Positions 7,429 to 15,655 of a DNA stretch of 59,553 nt are shown here, in pieces. The first letter of the stretch is position 1, and every line of letters starts with the position of its first letter. This stretch comes from JADGQA01 sp964579855. Lineage in GTDB: Bacteria > Bacteroidota > Ignavibacteria > UBA10030. Under the pieces are notes generated by a model that was not told where the DNA came from, made no database searches, and saw only the letters and a list, made by a program, of their open reading frames with translations. The stretch lies in NCBI GenBank assembly GCA_964579855.1, contig CAZOIM010000002.1:1-59553 (forward strand), in the 5' to 3' direction. Made by a program: the position numbers and the translations under genes.

Positions 7429-8637
7429 TTAGAGTACTTCTGTGTTAACAGATATGTGTGGAGTTGGTTCTCCCGATCGTCGGGACGCTTGTCGCTCGTA
7501 ACGATGGGCCATGAAGAGACCAAAAATTAGATATATTCCGGCGACGTAGTAGGGATACGTGTCGTTGATTTCGAACAAGGGTCCGGAGAACAAGGGCCCA
7601 ATTACCATACACATCGACATGAGCGAAGAGAGCATCCCCAGCGTTTCCCCCTTTGCGTTCGGATCGGCAGCACCGGCAACTTGGCTCGTCAAAACGACGC
7701 GGAGAACGGACTGGCCCGTCCCAATGAAGAACGTTGCCAGGATGAAGAGAGACAAAGACCGGGTGACGAACAGCATTACCCCGATGATGAGAGACCAGAG
7801 CATGATCTTTTCCAGCGCGGCTTCCGAAAATCTCTTGAGCCAAAATCGCTTGAGCAGTACGCCCTGATTGATGGCAACGATGATCCCCATTCCGGTGAAG
7901 GTCAACCCTGTGATGAAAGCACTGAACCCGAAATTCTTGTTCACAAATAATGAAAAGACAGTCTGGGAAGTCACGTTGGCAAGTCCGAACATCACCCACG
8001 TCACGAACAACGGGCGCAATTCGACATTGCGCACAGCACGTTGAAGCGGTACGATGGGATTCAAATTGAGTTTCGCCTCCGTGTTCCTGCGTTTGTTCGT
8101 TTCAGGCAGGAAGAAATACGCCGTTATGGCATTGAGTGTTGCGAGGCCGCCCGCGAACCAGAATGGAGTCGAGTGCGAAATTGTAGCAAGCGCTCCGCCG
8201 ATGATCGGACCCAGCATAAACCCAATGCCAAACATTGCTCCGATCAGTCCCAGATTGACCGTCCGGTCTTCTTCCTTGTCCGAGATGTCGACCAGATAGC
8301 TTTGAGCGATCGAGAAATTCCCGGCGGCAACGCCGTCAATGATTCTGCCAAGAAAGAGAATGGGAATCGAAGTGGCGCCGGCAAAGACGAACCAGCCGAG
8401 GGCAGTACTGCTAATGCTGAGAATCAATACCGGTCTTCTGCCGATGCGATCCGAAATTGCGCCAAGAAGCGGTGAACTAAAAAATGCGAAGAATGAAAAC
8501 GATGCAAACAAAAGGGTAATCGTGGCGGGCGAAGCGCCAAAGCCTGTGACGTAAAACGGGAGGATGGGGATGACGATTCCAAACCCGATTACATCGACCA
8601 GGACAGTAAAGATGATGATAAGCTTCTGTTTACTCAA
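7429..8637 (-). CDS. MFS transporter, TetA/multidrug-efflux-like
   Basis: A 402-residue major facilitator with the predicted 12 membrane helices. The loop 2-3 signature GAISDRIGRRPVL (motif A) and the helix-5 GPIIGGAL (motif C, typical of drug/proton antiporters) are clear, and the N-terminus KLIIIFTVLVDVIGFGIVIPILPFY is close to TetA-type exporters. It probably exports a small molecule in exchange for protons; the substrate is not predictable. The start is a TTG at 8637 (MSKQKLIII) with only a weak ribosome site. It is divergent from nfo across 151 bases that must hold both promoters. Confidence 0.85.
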   Translation of the reverse strand: MSKQKLIIIFTVLVDVIGFGIVIPILPFYVTGFGASPATITLLFASFSFFAFFSSPLLGAISDRIGRRPVLILSISSTALGWFVFAGATSIPILFLGRIIDGVAAGNFSIAQSYLVDISDKEEDRTVNLGLIGAMFGIGFMLGPIIGGALATISHSTPFWFAGGLATLNAITAYFFLPETNKRRNTEAKLNLNPIVPLQRAVRNVELRPLFVTWVMFGLANVTSQTVFSLFVNKNFGFSAFITGLTFTGMGIIVAINQGVLLKRFWLKRFSEAALEKIMLWSLIIGVMLFVTRSLSLFILATFFIGTGQSVLRVVLTSQVAGAADPNAKGETLGMLSSLMSMCMVIGPLFSGPLFEINDTYPYYVAGIYLIFGLFMAHRYERQASRRSGEPTPHISVNTEVL

Positions 8638-8788
8638 GGCGATTCCGATCTAACCCAATACTCGCACAATTCTTCTGAGCGCAGCCGGGAGGTTTTGGTT
8701 CTGTTGAGAACCACCACAATCGAAAGCAACTCCCACTTGAACTTCCAAAGACCTATATTTCATCAGTCTCATAAATAACCGCTAAACT

Positions 8789-9673
8789 GTGCCAGTAAAA
8801 CACAAAGACCGCAGCAGGATTCTTCTGGGTTCCCACATGTCCATTGCAGGAGGAGTTCACGCTGCGATCGAGCGCGGAAACCAGATCGGTTGTACGACCG
8901 TACAGATGTTCGTGAAGAACAATAATCAATGGCTAGGCAAACCGCTCGCCGAGAACGATGTTTCAACGTACAAAGACCTTCTTGCGAAATCAAGCATCGG
9001 TCCAGTCGTTGTGCACGATTCGTATCTCATCAATTTGTGCGCAAAGGACAAAACAATTCTGAGCAAATCGCGCACTGCGCTCAAAGATGAACTCGATCGA
9101 TGTGAGTTGCTCGGCGTACCGTATCTCAATTTTCATCCGGGCGCGCACGTTGGACGCGGCGAACAGGATGGAATCAAGCTTATTGCTGAATCCCTCGATG
9201 TTATTCACGACCAGACGAAGGGGTATCGCGTGAAGAGCGTCATCGAAACGACGGCGGGACAGGGAACTGCCATCGGTCACAAGTTTGAACAAATAAGGAG
9301 CATCATCGATGCTGTGGAGCAGAAGAAGCGCATGGCCGTCTGTGTCGACACGTGCCACGTATTCGCAGCGGGTTATGATATTGGGACAGAGGCCGGCTAC
9401 GAAAAGACCTTCAGAGAATTTGACACTATCATTGGTCTGGAAAGACTCGTCGCATTTCATGTCAACGATTCCAAACGTCCATTTGGAAGCAGAGTCGATC
9501 GTCACGAACATATCGGGAAAGGAACGATAGGGCTTGCGGGGTTTCGATTCCTGATGAACGACGAGCGTTTCCAAAATATTCCGAAGATCCTTGAGACCGA
9601 CAAGAGTCCGGATATGAAGGAAGACATCGAAAACATGAGAGTGTTAAAGAGTTTGATCAAGTCGCGACCATGA
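8789..9673 (+). CDS. nfo: Deoxyribonuclease IV (AP endonuclease)
   Basis: Endonuclease IV cuts DNA 5' of abasic sites in base-excision repair, using three Zn ions. All metal-site segments are present in order: GSHMSIAGG, VVHDSYLINL, NFHPGAHVGRG, IETTAGQG, CVDTCHVFAAGYD, HVNDSKRPFGSRVDRHEHIGKG and LETDKSPD. The length (294) is standard. The start is a GTG at 8789, with about ten residues before GSHMS. A uracil-DNA glycosylase that would generate its substrate lies at 48991-49821, unlinked. Confidence 0.96.
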   Translation: MPVKHKDRSRILLGSHMSIAGGVHAAIERGNQIGCTTVQMFVKNNNQWLGKPLAENDVSTYKDLLAKSSIGPVVVHDSYLINLCAKDKTILSKSRTALKDELDRCELLGVPYLNFHPGAHVGRGEQDGIKLIAESLDVIHDQTKGYRVKSVIETTAGQGTAIGHKFEQIRSIIDAVEQKKRMAVCVDTCHVFAAGYDIGTEAGYEKTFREFDTIIGLERLVAFHVNDSKRPFGSRVDRHEHIGKGTIGLAGFRFLMNDERFQNIPKILETDKSPDMKEDIENMRVLKSLIKSRP

Positions 9674-9778
9674 ACACCAATCAAAGAGGATCGCAGCATT
9701 TTCTTCTGTGGCCACGTTTTCGCGATCTGTCTTGACATCATTTTCCAATCGGCGTACCTTGGATTCAGACAGAACATT

Positions 9779-10834
9779 ATGATTGAAGAGAGCACATTGA
9801 AGGAAGAACTTGACCGCAACACCAAGGAAGGTGTGCTCTATCAGCCCATGCCTAAAAACTGGGTTCAGTGTTTCTCCTGCGGTCATCGATGCAAGATTCC
9901 ACCGGGGAAGGACGGAATCTGTCGGGTACGATTCAATCGCGATGGCAAACTCTTTGTTCCAACGGGTTATGCGGCCGGAATTCAACTCGACCCCGTCGAA
10001 AAAAAACCATTCTTCCACGCGTATCCTGGCTCAAAAGCTCTCAGCTTCGGTATGCTCGGATGCGACTATCATTGTCCCTACTGTCAGAATTGGGTCACCT
10101 CTCAGGCTCTCCGCGATCCGATGGCGATTTCTTCGCTGGAGCACGTAACACCTGAGGATCTCATTGAACTTGCGCTCAAGTACAAAGCCCGTATCATTAC
10201 GAGCACATACAACGAGCCGCTGATCACGAGCGAATGGGCGGTGGAGATCTTCAAGCTTGCCCGGCGTGTCGGACTCATCACCTCATACGTCTCGAATGGC
10301 AATGGGACTCCTGAAGTGCTGGATTACATTCAGCCGTGGGTGGATTTGTACAAAATCGATCTCAAAGGATTCAGTCAGAAAGAATATTCGAAACTGGGAG
10401 GTGCTCTTGGCAATGTTCTGGACACCATCAAGAGCGTCTATGAGCGGGGGATGTGGCTGGAAATTGTAACGCTGGTTATTCCTGGGTTCAATGATTCGAA
10501 TGAAGAATTAACAGAGATCGCAAAGTTCATTGTGTCCGTATCACCCGATATTCCGTGGCACGTTACCGCGTTCCACCAGGACTACAAAATGACAGACCCG
10601 GCGAACACTTCGGCGGAGACGTTGATACGGGCGCGAAAAATTGGTTTGAACGAAGGATTGCAATATGTGTATGCGGGGAATCGTCCCGGTGAAGTAGGCG
10701 AAACAGAAAATACCTTTTGTCCGTCGTGTGGAATAACGCTTATTGAACGAACAGGGTTTAGGATCGTGGGCAACAAGCTCAAGAGGGGCCAATGTCCCAA
10801 GTGCGCAACGAAAATTCCGGGACGATGGGAATAA
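9779..10834 (+). CDS. amrS: AmmeMemoRadiSam-type radical SAM enzyme (AmrS)
   Basis: A 351-residue radical SAM protein. The cluster motif GCDYHCPYCQNW (C-x3-C-x2-C) binds the [4Fe-4S] cluster that cleaves SAM. An N-terminal cysteine region (VQCFSCGHRCKIPPGKDGICRVRFN) and a C-terminal pair of CxxC motifs (NTFCPSCG, GQCPKCATK) are typical of AmrS, which is related to pyruvate-formate-lyase activating enzymes. In most genomes AmrS is encoded with Memo (AmrB) and AMMECR1 (AmrA) proteins, together proposed to modify an unknown substrate. Neither partner is in this window. The 51-base interval to the next plus-strand gene would allow co-transcription. Confidence 0.88.
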   Translation: MIEESTLKEELDRNTKEGVLYQPMPKNWVQCFSCGHRCKIPPGKDGICRVRFNRDGKLFVPTGYAAGIQLDPVEKKPFFHAYPGSKALSFGMLGCDYHCPYCQNWVTSQALRDPMAISSLEHVTPEDLIELALKYKARIITSTYNEPLITSEWAVEIFKLARRVGLITSYVSNGNGTPEVLDYIQPWVDLYKIDLKGFSQKEYSKLGGALGNVLDTIKSVYERGMWLEIVTLVIPGFNDSNEELTEIAKFIVSVSPDIPWHVTAFHQDYKMTDPANTSAETLIRARKIGLNEGLQYVYAGNRPGEVGETENTFCPSCGITLIERTGFRIVGNKLKRGQCPKCATKIPGRWE

Positions 10835-10885
10835 TCATGCAGGCCGAGGCACTTAGGACGTTATCCGCATTTACGGGATAGATCA

Positions 10886-11203
10886 ATGGGACCGATACTG
10901 AATGAACGCGAAATGCAATATGTCAATACGGTGTTGAAACGTGATCGAATCAGAATGAGATTAGGCTGGATGTTCATGATGCTGCTGGCTGCGGGCGGAT
11001 TGGTCTTCCTCATCACGACAATCTTGACATTGCGGACGATGGACGACGAAACAGCATTGTGGGTGACCGTTCCGGGATTCGCGGTCGGACTCTTGCTGAT
11101 CGTGACTTCCATTCTTGGCGTTTCGTGGGTCAAGCGACAGCACCTCATTGCCGCTATACTGAAGAAACTGCAACAACCCTCGAAAGAGGAGAGTGACGTA
11201 TAA
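10886..11203 (+). CDS. Small membrane protein with two transmembrane helices
   Basis: A 105-residue hypothetical protein. A charged amphipathic N-terminus (about residues 1-25, NEREMQYVNTVLKRDRIRMR) precedes two hydrophobic spans (about 27-49, MFMMLLAAGGLVFLITTILTL, and 58-80), then a basic cytoplasmic tail (VKRQHLIAAILKKLQQPSKEE). Both termini are likely cytoplasmic. No family is recognised. It sits between amrS and an SRPBCC gene on the same strand with short spacers. Confidence 0.65.
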   Translation: MGPILNEREMQYVNTVLKRDRIRMRLGWMFMMLLAAGGLVFLITTILTLRTMDDETALWVTVPGFAVGLLLIVTSILGVSWVKRQHLIAAILKKLQQPSKEESDV

Positions 11204-11235
11204 TCTCGATTCAATTGCAGAAAAGGAGAACCGTC

Positions 11236-11640
11236 GTGGCAAAACAACACAGCTTATCGATGAGTGTTTCCATCAAGGCGAAACCATCGGAAGTATTCCA
11301 CGCCCTCACTGACTCGAAGACAATTCTTAAGTGGTCAGGACAGCGAGGAAAAGCCGAGGCGAAGATCGGAGGTAAATTCGAATTGTTCGACGGATGGGTA
11401 AAAGGAAAAGTGCTTGCCTTTCAGAAGGCAAAGAAGCTTTCCTATACCTGGCATCCGGAGGATTGGGATGAAACAGCAGAAGCGTCGATCGTTCGGTATA
11501 CGTTTTCTGCAACGAAGGATGGGACGAAGATCGTTCTGAAGCATTCGGGCTTCCCGGATGAGCAAGCAAAGAAAGAACATCAAGGCGGCTGGACGAAGCA
11601 TGTCTTCGCGCCGCTCAAAGGGTTCTTCGAATCCCGCTGA
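11236..11640 (+). CDS. SRPBCC/AHSA1-family START-like protein
   Basis: A 134-residue helix-grip protein of the Activator of Hsp90 ATPase homologue 1-like (AHSA1) group. The pattern VSIKAKPSEVFHALTDSKTILKW, GKFELFDGWVKGKVLAF, LSYTWHPEDW and a C-terminal helix with GGWTKHVFAPLKGFF is typical. Such proteins bind hydrophobic ligands, and most bacterial members have no known partner. The GTG at 11236 has AGGAGA six bases upstream, which places the start there rather than at the TTG at 11215. Confidence 0.82.
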   Translation: MAKQHSLSMSVSIKAKPSEVFHALTDSKTILKWSGQRGKAEAKIGGKFELFDGWVKGKVLAFQKAKKLSYTWHPEDWDETAEASIVRYTFSATKDGTKIVLKHSGFPDEQAKKEHQGGWTKHVFAPLKGFFESR

Positions 11641-11846
11641 TTCGGGTGGAATATGATTTGTTCACTAAAGGCGAGCCAACGCAGATTGATGTTTCCTCCC
11701 TTGTGATCTTCGAAAGTTCAATCATAATTTTGTACCAATGACCGAATCGAGCATTCCAAAATGCTATCAGATTGTTTAAATGTTTCCGAGTGAATTTTAC
11801 GCGACAAAAGAGTATCATTGCAAACCACATTAACAGGGAAGAACGT

Positions 11847-12638
11847 TTGAACAAGACAACACTCATTGCTGCACTCGTGATTGCGGCTGTGACTCTCGTT
11901 GCAGGGTGTTCCGCCCCGACAACCGATAAGTCTTCTCCGAAAACGGCATCGAAAGAACCCGACCTGACTCTGCAAGTGGCGAGTCTCAATCTCTCCGGAT
12001 TCAACAAACGTTTCGAAAAAAACGAGATCAGCAAATTCTCAAGACTCCTCAAGAAGGAACAGGTCGATGTCCTGTCTGTTCAGAACATCACACGATATCC
12101 CGGTGTTGAAAGCAGGGTGGATTTCGTGAATGAGCTTGTGGCAAGATCAGAAATGCGTTACTCGTTCGGTGAAATGGTAAATAGCTCAGGTCGTCAGTCC
12201 GGCAATGGCATTTTCAGCCTGTTTCCGATGCGCAACACGCACAACGACGCGTTTGATGGTGTGCGGTCTGCAACCTTCGAAGCCGCCCTCCAAGCCTCTG
12301 TAGACGGCGGAGTAAAGGATGTCATTGTCGTGAGCACGACGCTGCCGCCGAAGGCACCTGAATCGGATCAATCCGAATGTCTTCACGCCATTACGAGCAA
12401 GAGCGTTGCTCTTCCCGGTCAGCCTATGATTGTCACCGGCAATCTTCCGAGTTCGGTAGACATCAAGGAGAAGAGTTCTTATGTTGAAGTTGCAGAGTCA
12501 GCGAAGAAAGAAAACGAGAAGGACCCTCATACGAGGATTTGGTTTTCCAAAGAGGGCTCTTTGAAATTGCTCGGTACGCGAACGGTGGAAACAGAATTCG
12601 GACCCATGGTGATTGCCCAATTCGGATTGTTCCGCTGA
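11847..12638 (+). CDS. Lipoprotein with a degenerate endonuclease/exonuclease/phosphatase (EEP) fold
   Basis: A 263-residue lipoprotein. The signal peptide ends in LVAGC, making Cys21 the lipidated residue. From about residue 43 the order of EEP-family landmarks can be followed: LQVASLNLSGFN (strand 1), VDVLSVQNI (where enzymes have LQE), GNGIFSLFPM (enzymes: G-A-ILSR-P), MIVTGNLPSS (enzymes: GDFN) and a final TEFGPMVIAQFGLF (enzymes: SDHxPV). The catalytic Glu, Asp/Asn and His are all replaced, so it is probably a non-enzymatic relative. The TTG at 11847 gives a clean lipoprotein signal; earlier starts would bury it. The EEP link is my own motif reading and is moderate. Confidence 0.62.
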   Translation: MNKTTLIAALVIAAVTLVAGCSAPTTDKSSPKTASKEPDLTLQVASLNLSGFNKRFEKNEISKFSRLLKKEQVDVLSVQNITRYPGVESRVDFVNELVARSEMRYSFGEMVNSSGRQSGNGIFSLFPMRNTHNDAFDGVRSATFEAALQASVDGGVKDVIVVSTTLPPKAPESDQSECLHAITSKSVALPGQPMIVTGNLPSSVDIKEKSSYVEVAESAKKENEKDPHTRIWFSKEGSLKLLGTRTVETEFGPMVIAQFGLFR

Positions 12639-12697
12639 CGACGTTCCTAGCGGACAATAACACAAACAGTTTCACCTGAACCAGAAATGGCAAATCA

Positions 12698-13222
12698 ATG
12701 TGGATATTCGACCGTACCCTTCTTGAAATAATCGCCCGTACTGCGATCATCTATCTTGCCGTCCTTGCTGGTCTTCGAATAACGGGGAAACGCGAAGTTG
12801 GCCAAATGTCCGTGTTCGATCTTGTATTGTTGATTCTGATTGCCAACGCTGTTCAGAATGGTATGACTGGCCCCGATAGCTCCGTAACAGGTGGCCTTGT
12901 TGCTGCGGGCACGCTCCTTCTCATGAACTTCATTGTGGCGCGTCTTGTTTTCCGTAACAGGAAATTTCGTAGATTCGTCGAAGGCACTCCGACCATTCTC
13001 ATCCGCGATGGAAATTTCCTTCTCGAAAGTCTTGACAGTGAACATATCACACCGGATGAAGTCCGGCAAGCTCTGCGTGAACACGGAGTGTCCAGCGTCG
13101 AAGAAGTCAGCGTTGCGGTTCTTGAAGTCGACGGTTCGATTAGTGTTCTGAAAAAGGACGAAATGCCTTCTCAAGTACTGCCCCACCATCGTATTAGATT
13201 TCGTCATTTGAAACACGGATGA
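12698..13222 (+). CDS. DUF421 (YetF-like) membrane protein
   Basis: A 174-residue protein with three N-terminal transmembrane helices (about residues 8-28, 37-55, 64-84) containing LRITGKREVGQMSVFDLVLLILIANAVQNGM, a hallmark of DUF421/YetF. A soluble C-terminal domain follows, with the family's PTILIRDGNFL, ITPDEVRQALREHGVSSVEEV and LEVDGSISVLKKDE segments. The family is widespread, has been linked to spore or membrane functions in Bacillus, and has no assigned biochemistry. The ATG at 12698 gives the full family length. Confidence 0.9.
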   Translation: MWIFDRTLLEIIARTAIIYLAVLAGLRITGKREVGQMSVFDLVLLILIANAVQNGMTGPDSSVTGGLVAAGTLLLMNFIVARLVFRNRKFRRFVEGTPTILIRDGNFLLESLDSEHITPDEVRQALREHGVSSVEEVSVAVLEVDGSISVLKKDEMPSQVLPHHRIRFRHLKHG

Positions 13223-13373
13223 AGATCTTCGAGAGGCTTGTTCTCGGCGCCGCCCGACTCTCTTTGTCATCCTCTCAATCCTGAGAAACACCTGCGGCAT
13301 CAATTCCATGTTTGAGAAGAAGGCTGCGGGTTCCTGAATCTCCCCCCTCAAATCTCGCTTTAAACTCAAATCA

Positions 13374-13421
13374 AACGCGCGCTACTGACAGTCAGGGGTG
13401 TCAGTCCCTGGCACGCGCGTT
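13374..13421. repeat. REP-like nested palindrome
   Basis: Outer stem AACGCGCG/CGCGCGTT (13374-13381 with 13414-13421) encloses an inner stem ACTGACA/TGTCAGT (13384-13390 with 13399-13405); CAGGG/CCCTG offers an alternative inner pairing. No T run follows, so it is not a simple terminator. The form resembles repetitive extragenic palindromes, but no second full copy was noticed in the window. A shorter GCGCG-rich hairpin near 40971 shares only the CGCGC core. Confidence 0.5.
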
Positions 13422-13435
13422 GCCTCATCTTGAGG

Positions 13436-13462
13436 TTGATTGGTGTCTGGACCAAGTATAAT
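13436..13462 (+). promoter_or_regulatory. Candidate sigma-70-type promoter for the five-gene operon
   Basis: TTGATT and a perfect TATAAT are separated by 15 bases, shorter than the ideal 17. This would give a leader of about 62 bases before the ATG at 13532. Bacteroidetes proper use a different -7/-33 consensus, so its value depends on the host lineage. Confidence 0.35.
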
Positions 13463-13531
13463 TGTAGGACAATGAAGAGATTGCAGTTGCCTTGCAGCGG
13501 CAGATTCAAAAATTGACAATCAAAGGACATT

Positions 13532-14650
13532 ATGGCCAAGTACAAAATTGCGTGGCTACCGGGGGACGGAATCGGTATCGATGTTTTGGATGCCGCGAAA
13601 ATTGTGCTCGACAAAATTCAGCTCGACGCGGAATATATCCACGGCGATATCGGCTGGGAATTTTGGTGTAAAGAAGGAGATGCATTTCCGCAGCGGACTA
13701 TTGATCTGTTGAAAAACGTTGACGCGGCAATGTTCGGCGCGATAACATCGAAGCCGGCAAAAGCAGCAAAAGCGGAACTCACGCCCGAAATGCAAAAACT
13801 GGGACCGACGTACCGTTCGCCAATCGTCCGGATGCGACAAATGTTCGACCTCTACAATTGCCTTCGGCCTTGCAGAGCGTATCCAGGCAACCCTCTCAAC
13901 TACAAAGAAGGCATTGATCTCGTTGTGTTCAGAGAAAATACGGAAGATCTTTACTCTGGTGTCGAATTCAATCCGGTTCCCGCAGCACTTGCGGAAGCAC
14001 TCACAAACGTGTCGAAGCCGTTCATACCGTTTAGTCTGCTCCCCCTCGACCAATACGCCATATCGTGCAAGATCAACACACGAAAGGGATCGGAACGAAT
14101 CGTTAGGTCTGCATTCGAATTTGCACGCAAGTTCAAACGCAAGAAAGTGACAATCGTCCACAAAGCAAATGTGGTTCGGGCAACGGATGGACTCTTCCTC
14201 GAAATCGCCAAGGATGTTTCAAAATCGTACCCGGAAATCCAATTTGATGAGGCAAACATAGATGCGATGACTATGTGGTTGCTGAAAAACCCATTTAACT
14301 ACGACGTCCTCGTTGCGCCAAATCTTTATGGCGATATTATTTCAGACCTCTGTGCGCAAATGGTCGGTGGTTTGGGATTTGGCTGCTCAGGCAATATCGG
14401 CGACAAGCTTGCCGTATTTGAACCTACGCACGGGTCGGCCCCGAAGTATGCGGGACAATACAAAGTAAACCCGATCGCCACAATTCTTGCCGTAAAAATG
14501 ATGCTCGACTGGCTTGGAGAAGGCGAGAAGGGTCGCACGCTCGAGAAAGCGGTTGCGGATATCATCAAAGAAGGAAAGGTGCGAACGTACGATATGGGAG
14601 GAAAGAACACGACGCTGGAAATGGCTCAGGCGATCGCAGCCAAACTTTAG
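13532..14650 (+). CDS. Isocitrate/isopropylmalate-family beta-decarboxylating dehydrogenase
   Basis: A 372-residue enzyme of the family that oxidises and decarboxylates (2R,3S)-malate-type substrates to 2-oxoacids. Substrate arginines are in place (Arg102, Arg112, Arg134), with catalytic Tyr141 and Lys211 (HKANV) and metal-binding Asp268/Asp272. The selectivity helix reads RSPIVRMRQ (95-103): IDH keeps Ser96, but the IDH Asn position is Ile98, so the gamma pocket looks hydrophobic as in LeuB. The loop RENTEDLYSG is IDH-like, not LeuB-like. Lys305-Tyr306 and Val312 match NADP-type IDH, suggesting NADP+. It is neither a plain IDH nor a plain LeuB, and it heads a five-gene operon that suggests 3-methylmalate or a similar substrate (inference). 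Confidence 0.85.
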   Translation: MAKYKIAWLPGDGIGIDVLDAAKIVLDKIQLDAEYIHGDIGWEFWCKEGDAFPQRTIDLLKNVDAAMFGAITSKPAKAAKAELTPEMQKLGPTYRSPIVRMRQMFDLYNCLRPCRAYPGNPLNYKEGIDLVVFRENTEDLYSGVEFNPVPAALAEALTNVSKPFIPFSLLPLDQYAISCKINTRKGSERIVRSAFEFARKFKRKKVTIVHKANVVRATDGLFLEIAKDVSKSYPEIQFDEANIDAMTMWLLKNPFNYDVLVAPNLYGDIISDLCAQMVGGLGFGCSGNIGDKLAVFEPTHGSAPKYAGQYKVNPIATILAVKMMLDWLGEGEKGRTLEKAVADIIKEGKVRTYDMGGKNTTLEMAQAIAAKL

Positions 14651-14670
14651 ATGAACACGTACGGCATGTT

Positions 14671-15600
14671 ATGAGACAAGTTGTAATTCACGAAGTCGGT
14701 TTGCGCGACGGCCTGCAGATGGAAAAGCGGATTGTGCCTACTGAACAGAAAATTAAGTGGATCGATTCGCTGATCGCTTCGGGTGTGGACATCATCCAGC
14801 TTGGATCGTTTGTCCATCCGACGAAAGTTCCTCAGATGGCCGACACGGATGCACTCTTCAGGCACTTTGCTCAGTCCGAACACAAACCTTCAAACACCAT
14901 CCTCTCCGGATTGGTACTGAATGAAAAGGGATTGGAACGTGGTGAAGCGTGCGGCGTTCAGATGTATTGTATGGGTGTCTCTGCCAGCGAAACGCACAGT
15001 CAAAAAAATTCAGGAATGTCTACCGCAGAAGCAACCATTCGCATTATTGCTGCTGCCAAACAAGCTGTCACCGCAGGCAAACGGGTACAAGTCTCTGTGC
15101 AGTCGGCTTTCGGTTGTGGGTTTGAAGGACATGTTCCGGCGAAACGGGTCTTGGCAATTGTCGGCGAGTATCTTGATGCCGGATTGAAGAGTATCAGTCT
15201 TGCAGACACGGCCGGCCATGCTTATCCGGAGCAAGTAACCTCAATATTTGAAACAATCTTTAAACTCGATCCGACAATTGAATGCACGTGTCATTTTCAC
15301 AATACCTATGGGCTGGGGTTGGCAAATTGCTACGCGGCTATGAATGTAGGTGTAACGTATTTTGAATCAGCGATTGCGGGACTCGGCGGCTGTCCGTTCA
15401 CGAAAGTCGCAGCCGGAAATGTCTGCACGGAAGACTTTGTGCACTCGTTGCAGCGAGCGGGACAGCGGAGAGACATCATACTGCCGATGCTCATTGATAC
15501 TGCAAAAGAATTCGCCGGATTCTTCAATCGTGAATTACCGGGAACGGTCTATAGAACTGGGGGCCTTGTGGGCTCCGCCGTTTCAGTGCCGACTGTATGA
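14671..15600 (+). CDS. HMG-CoA lyase-family lyase (candidate citramalyl-CoA lyase)
   Basis: A 309-residue HMGL-like TIM barrel, which cleaves 3-hydroxy-acyl-CoAs in a retro-Claisen reaction. Catalytic landmarks are complete: Arg12-Asp13 (GLRDGLQ), metal ligands His208 and His210 (HFHNTYG), and the loop Cys241 in GLGGCPF, found in lyases. HMG-CoA lyase gives acetyl-CoA plus acetoacetate; R-citramalyl-CoA lyases of the same family give acetyl-CoA plus pyruvate. The neighbours (CoA-transferase next, aconitase-type subunits, IPMDH-like dehydrogenase) fit a substrate made from a free hydroxy-diacid rather than leucine catabolism, since no isovaleryl- or methylcrotonyl-CoA genes are present. It starts 20 bases after the dehydrogenase stop. 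Confidence 0.85.
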   Translation: MRQVVIHEVGLRDGLQMEKRIVPTEQKIKWIDSLIASGVDIIQLGSFVHPTKVPQMADTDALFRHFAQSEHKPSNTILSGLVLNEKGLERGEACGVQMYCMGVSASETHSQKNSGMSTAEATIRIIAAAKQAVTAGKRVQVSVQSAFGCGFEGHVPAKRVLAIVGEYLDAGLKSISLADTAGHAYPEQVTSIFETIFKLDPTIECTCHFHNTYGLGLANCYAAMNVGVTYFESAIAGLGGCPFTKVAAGNVCTEDFVHSLQRAGQRRDIILPMLIDTAKEFAGFFNRELPGTVYRTGGLVGSAVSVPTV

Positions 15601-15655
15601 CCGGAAATTAGCGATTTCATCTTTACGTCATCCGTAAATAATGGGATCAGCAACA

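Larger units (their letters stand above)
13223..13531. other. 309-base gene-free region upstream of the five-gene operon
   Basis: No credible reading frame on either strand. It holds a GC-rich double hairpin (13374-13421) and, just downstream, a sigma-70-like promoter candidate (13436-13462) reading into the operon. Confidence 0.6.

Noticed and set aside
12624..12656. Hairpin around the stop of the EEP-like lipoprotein gene (ATTGTTCCGCT with AGCGGACAAT)
   Set aside because: Bulged stem with no T tract after it; too weak to call a terminator.
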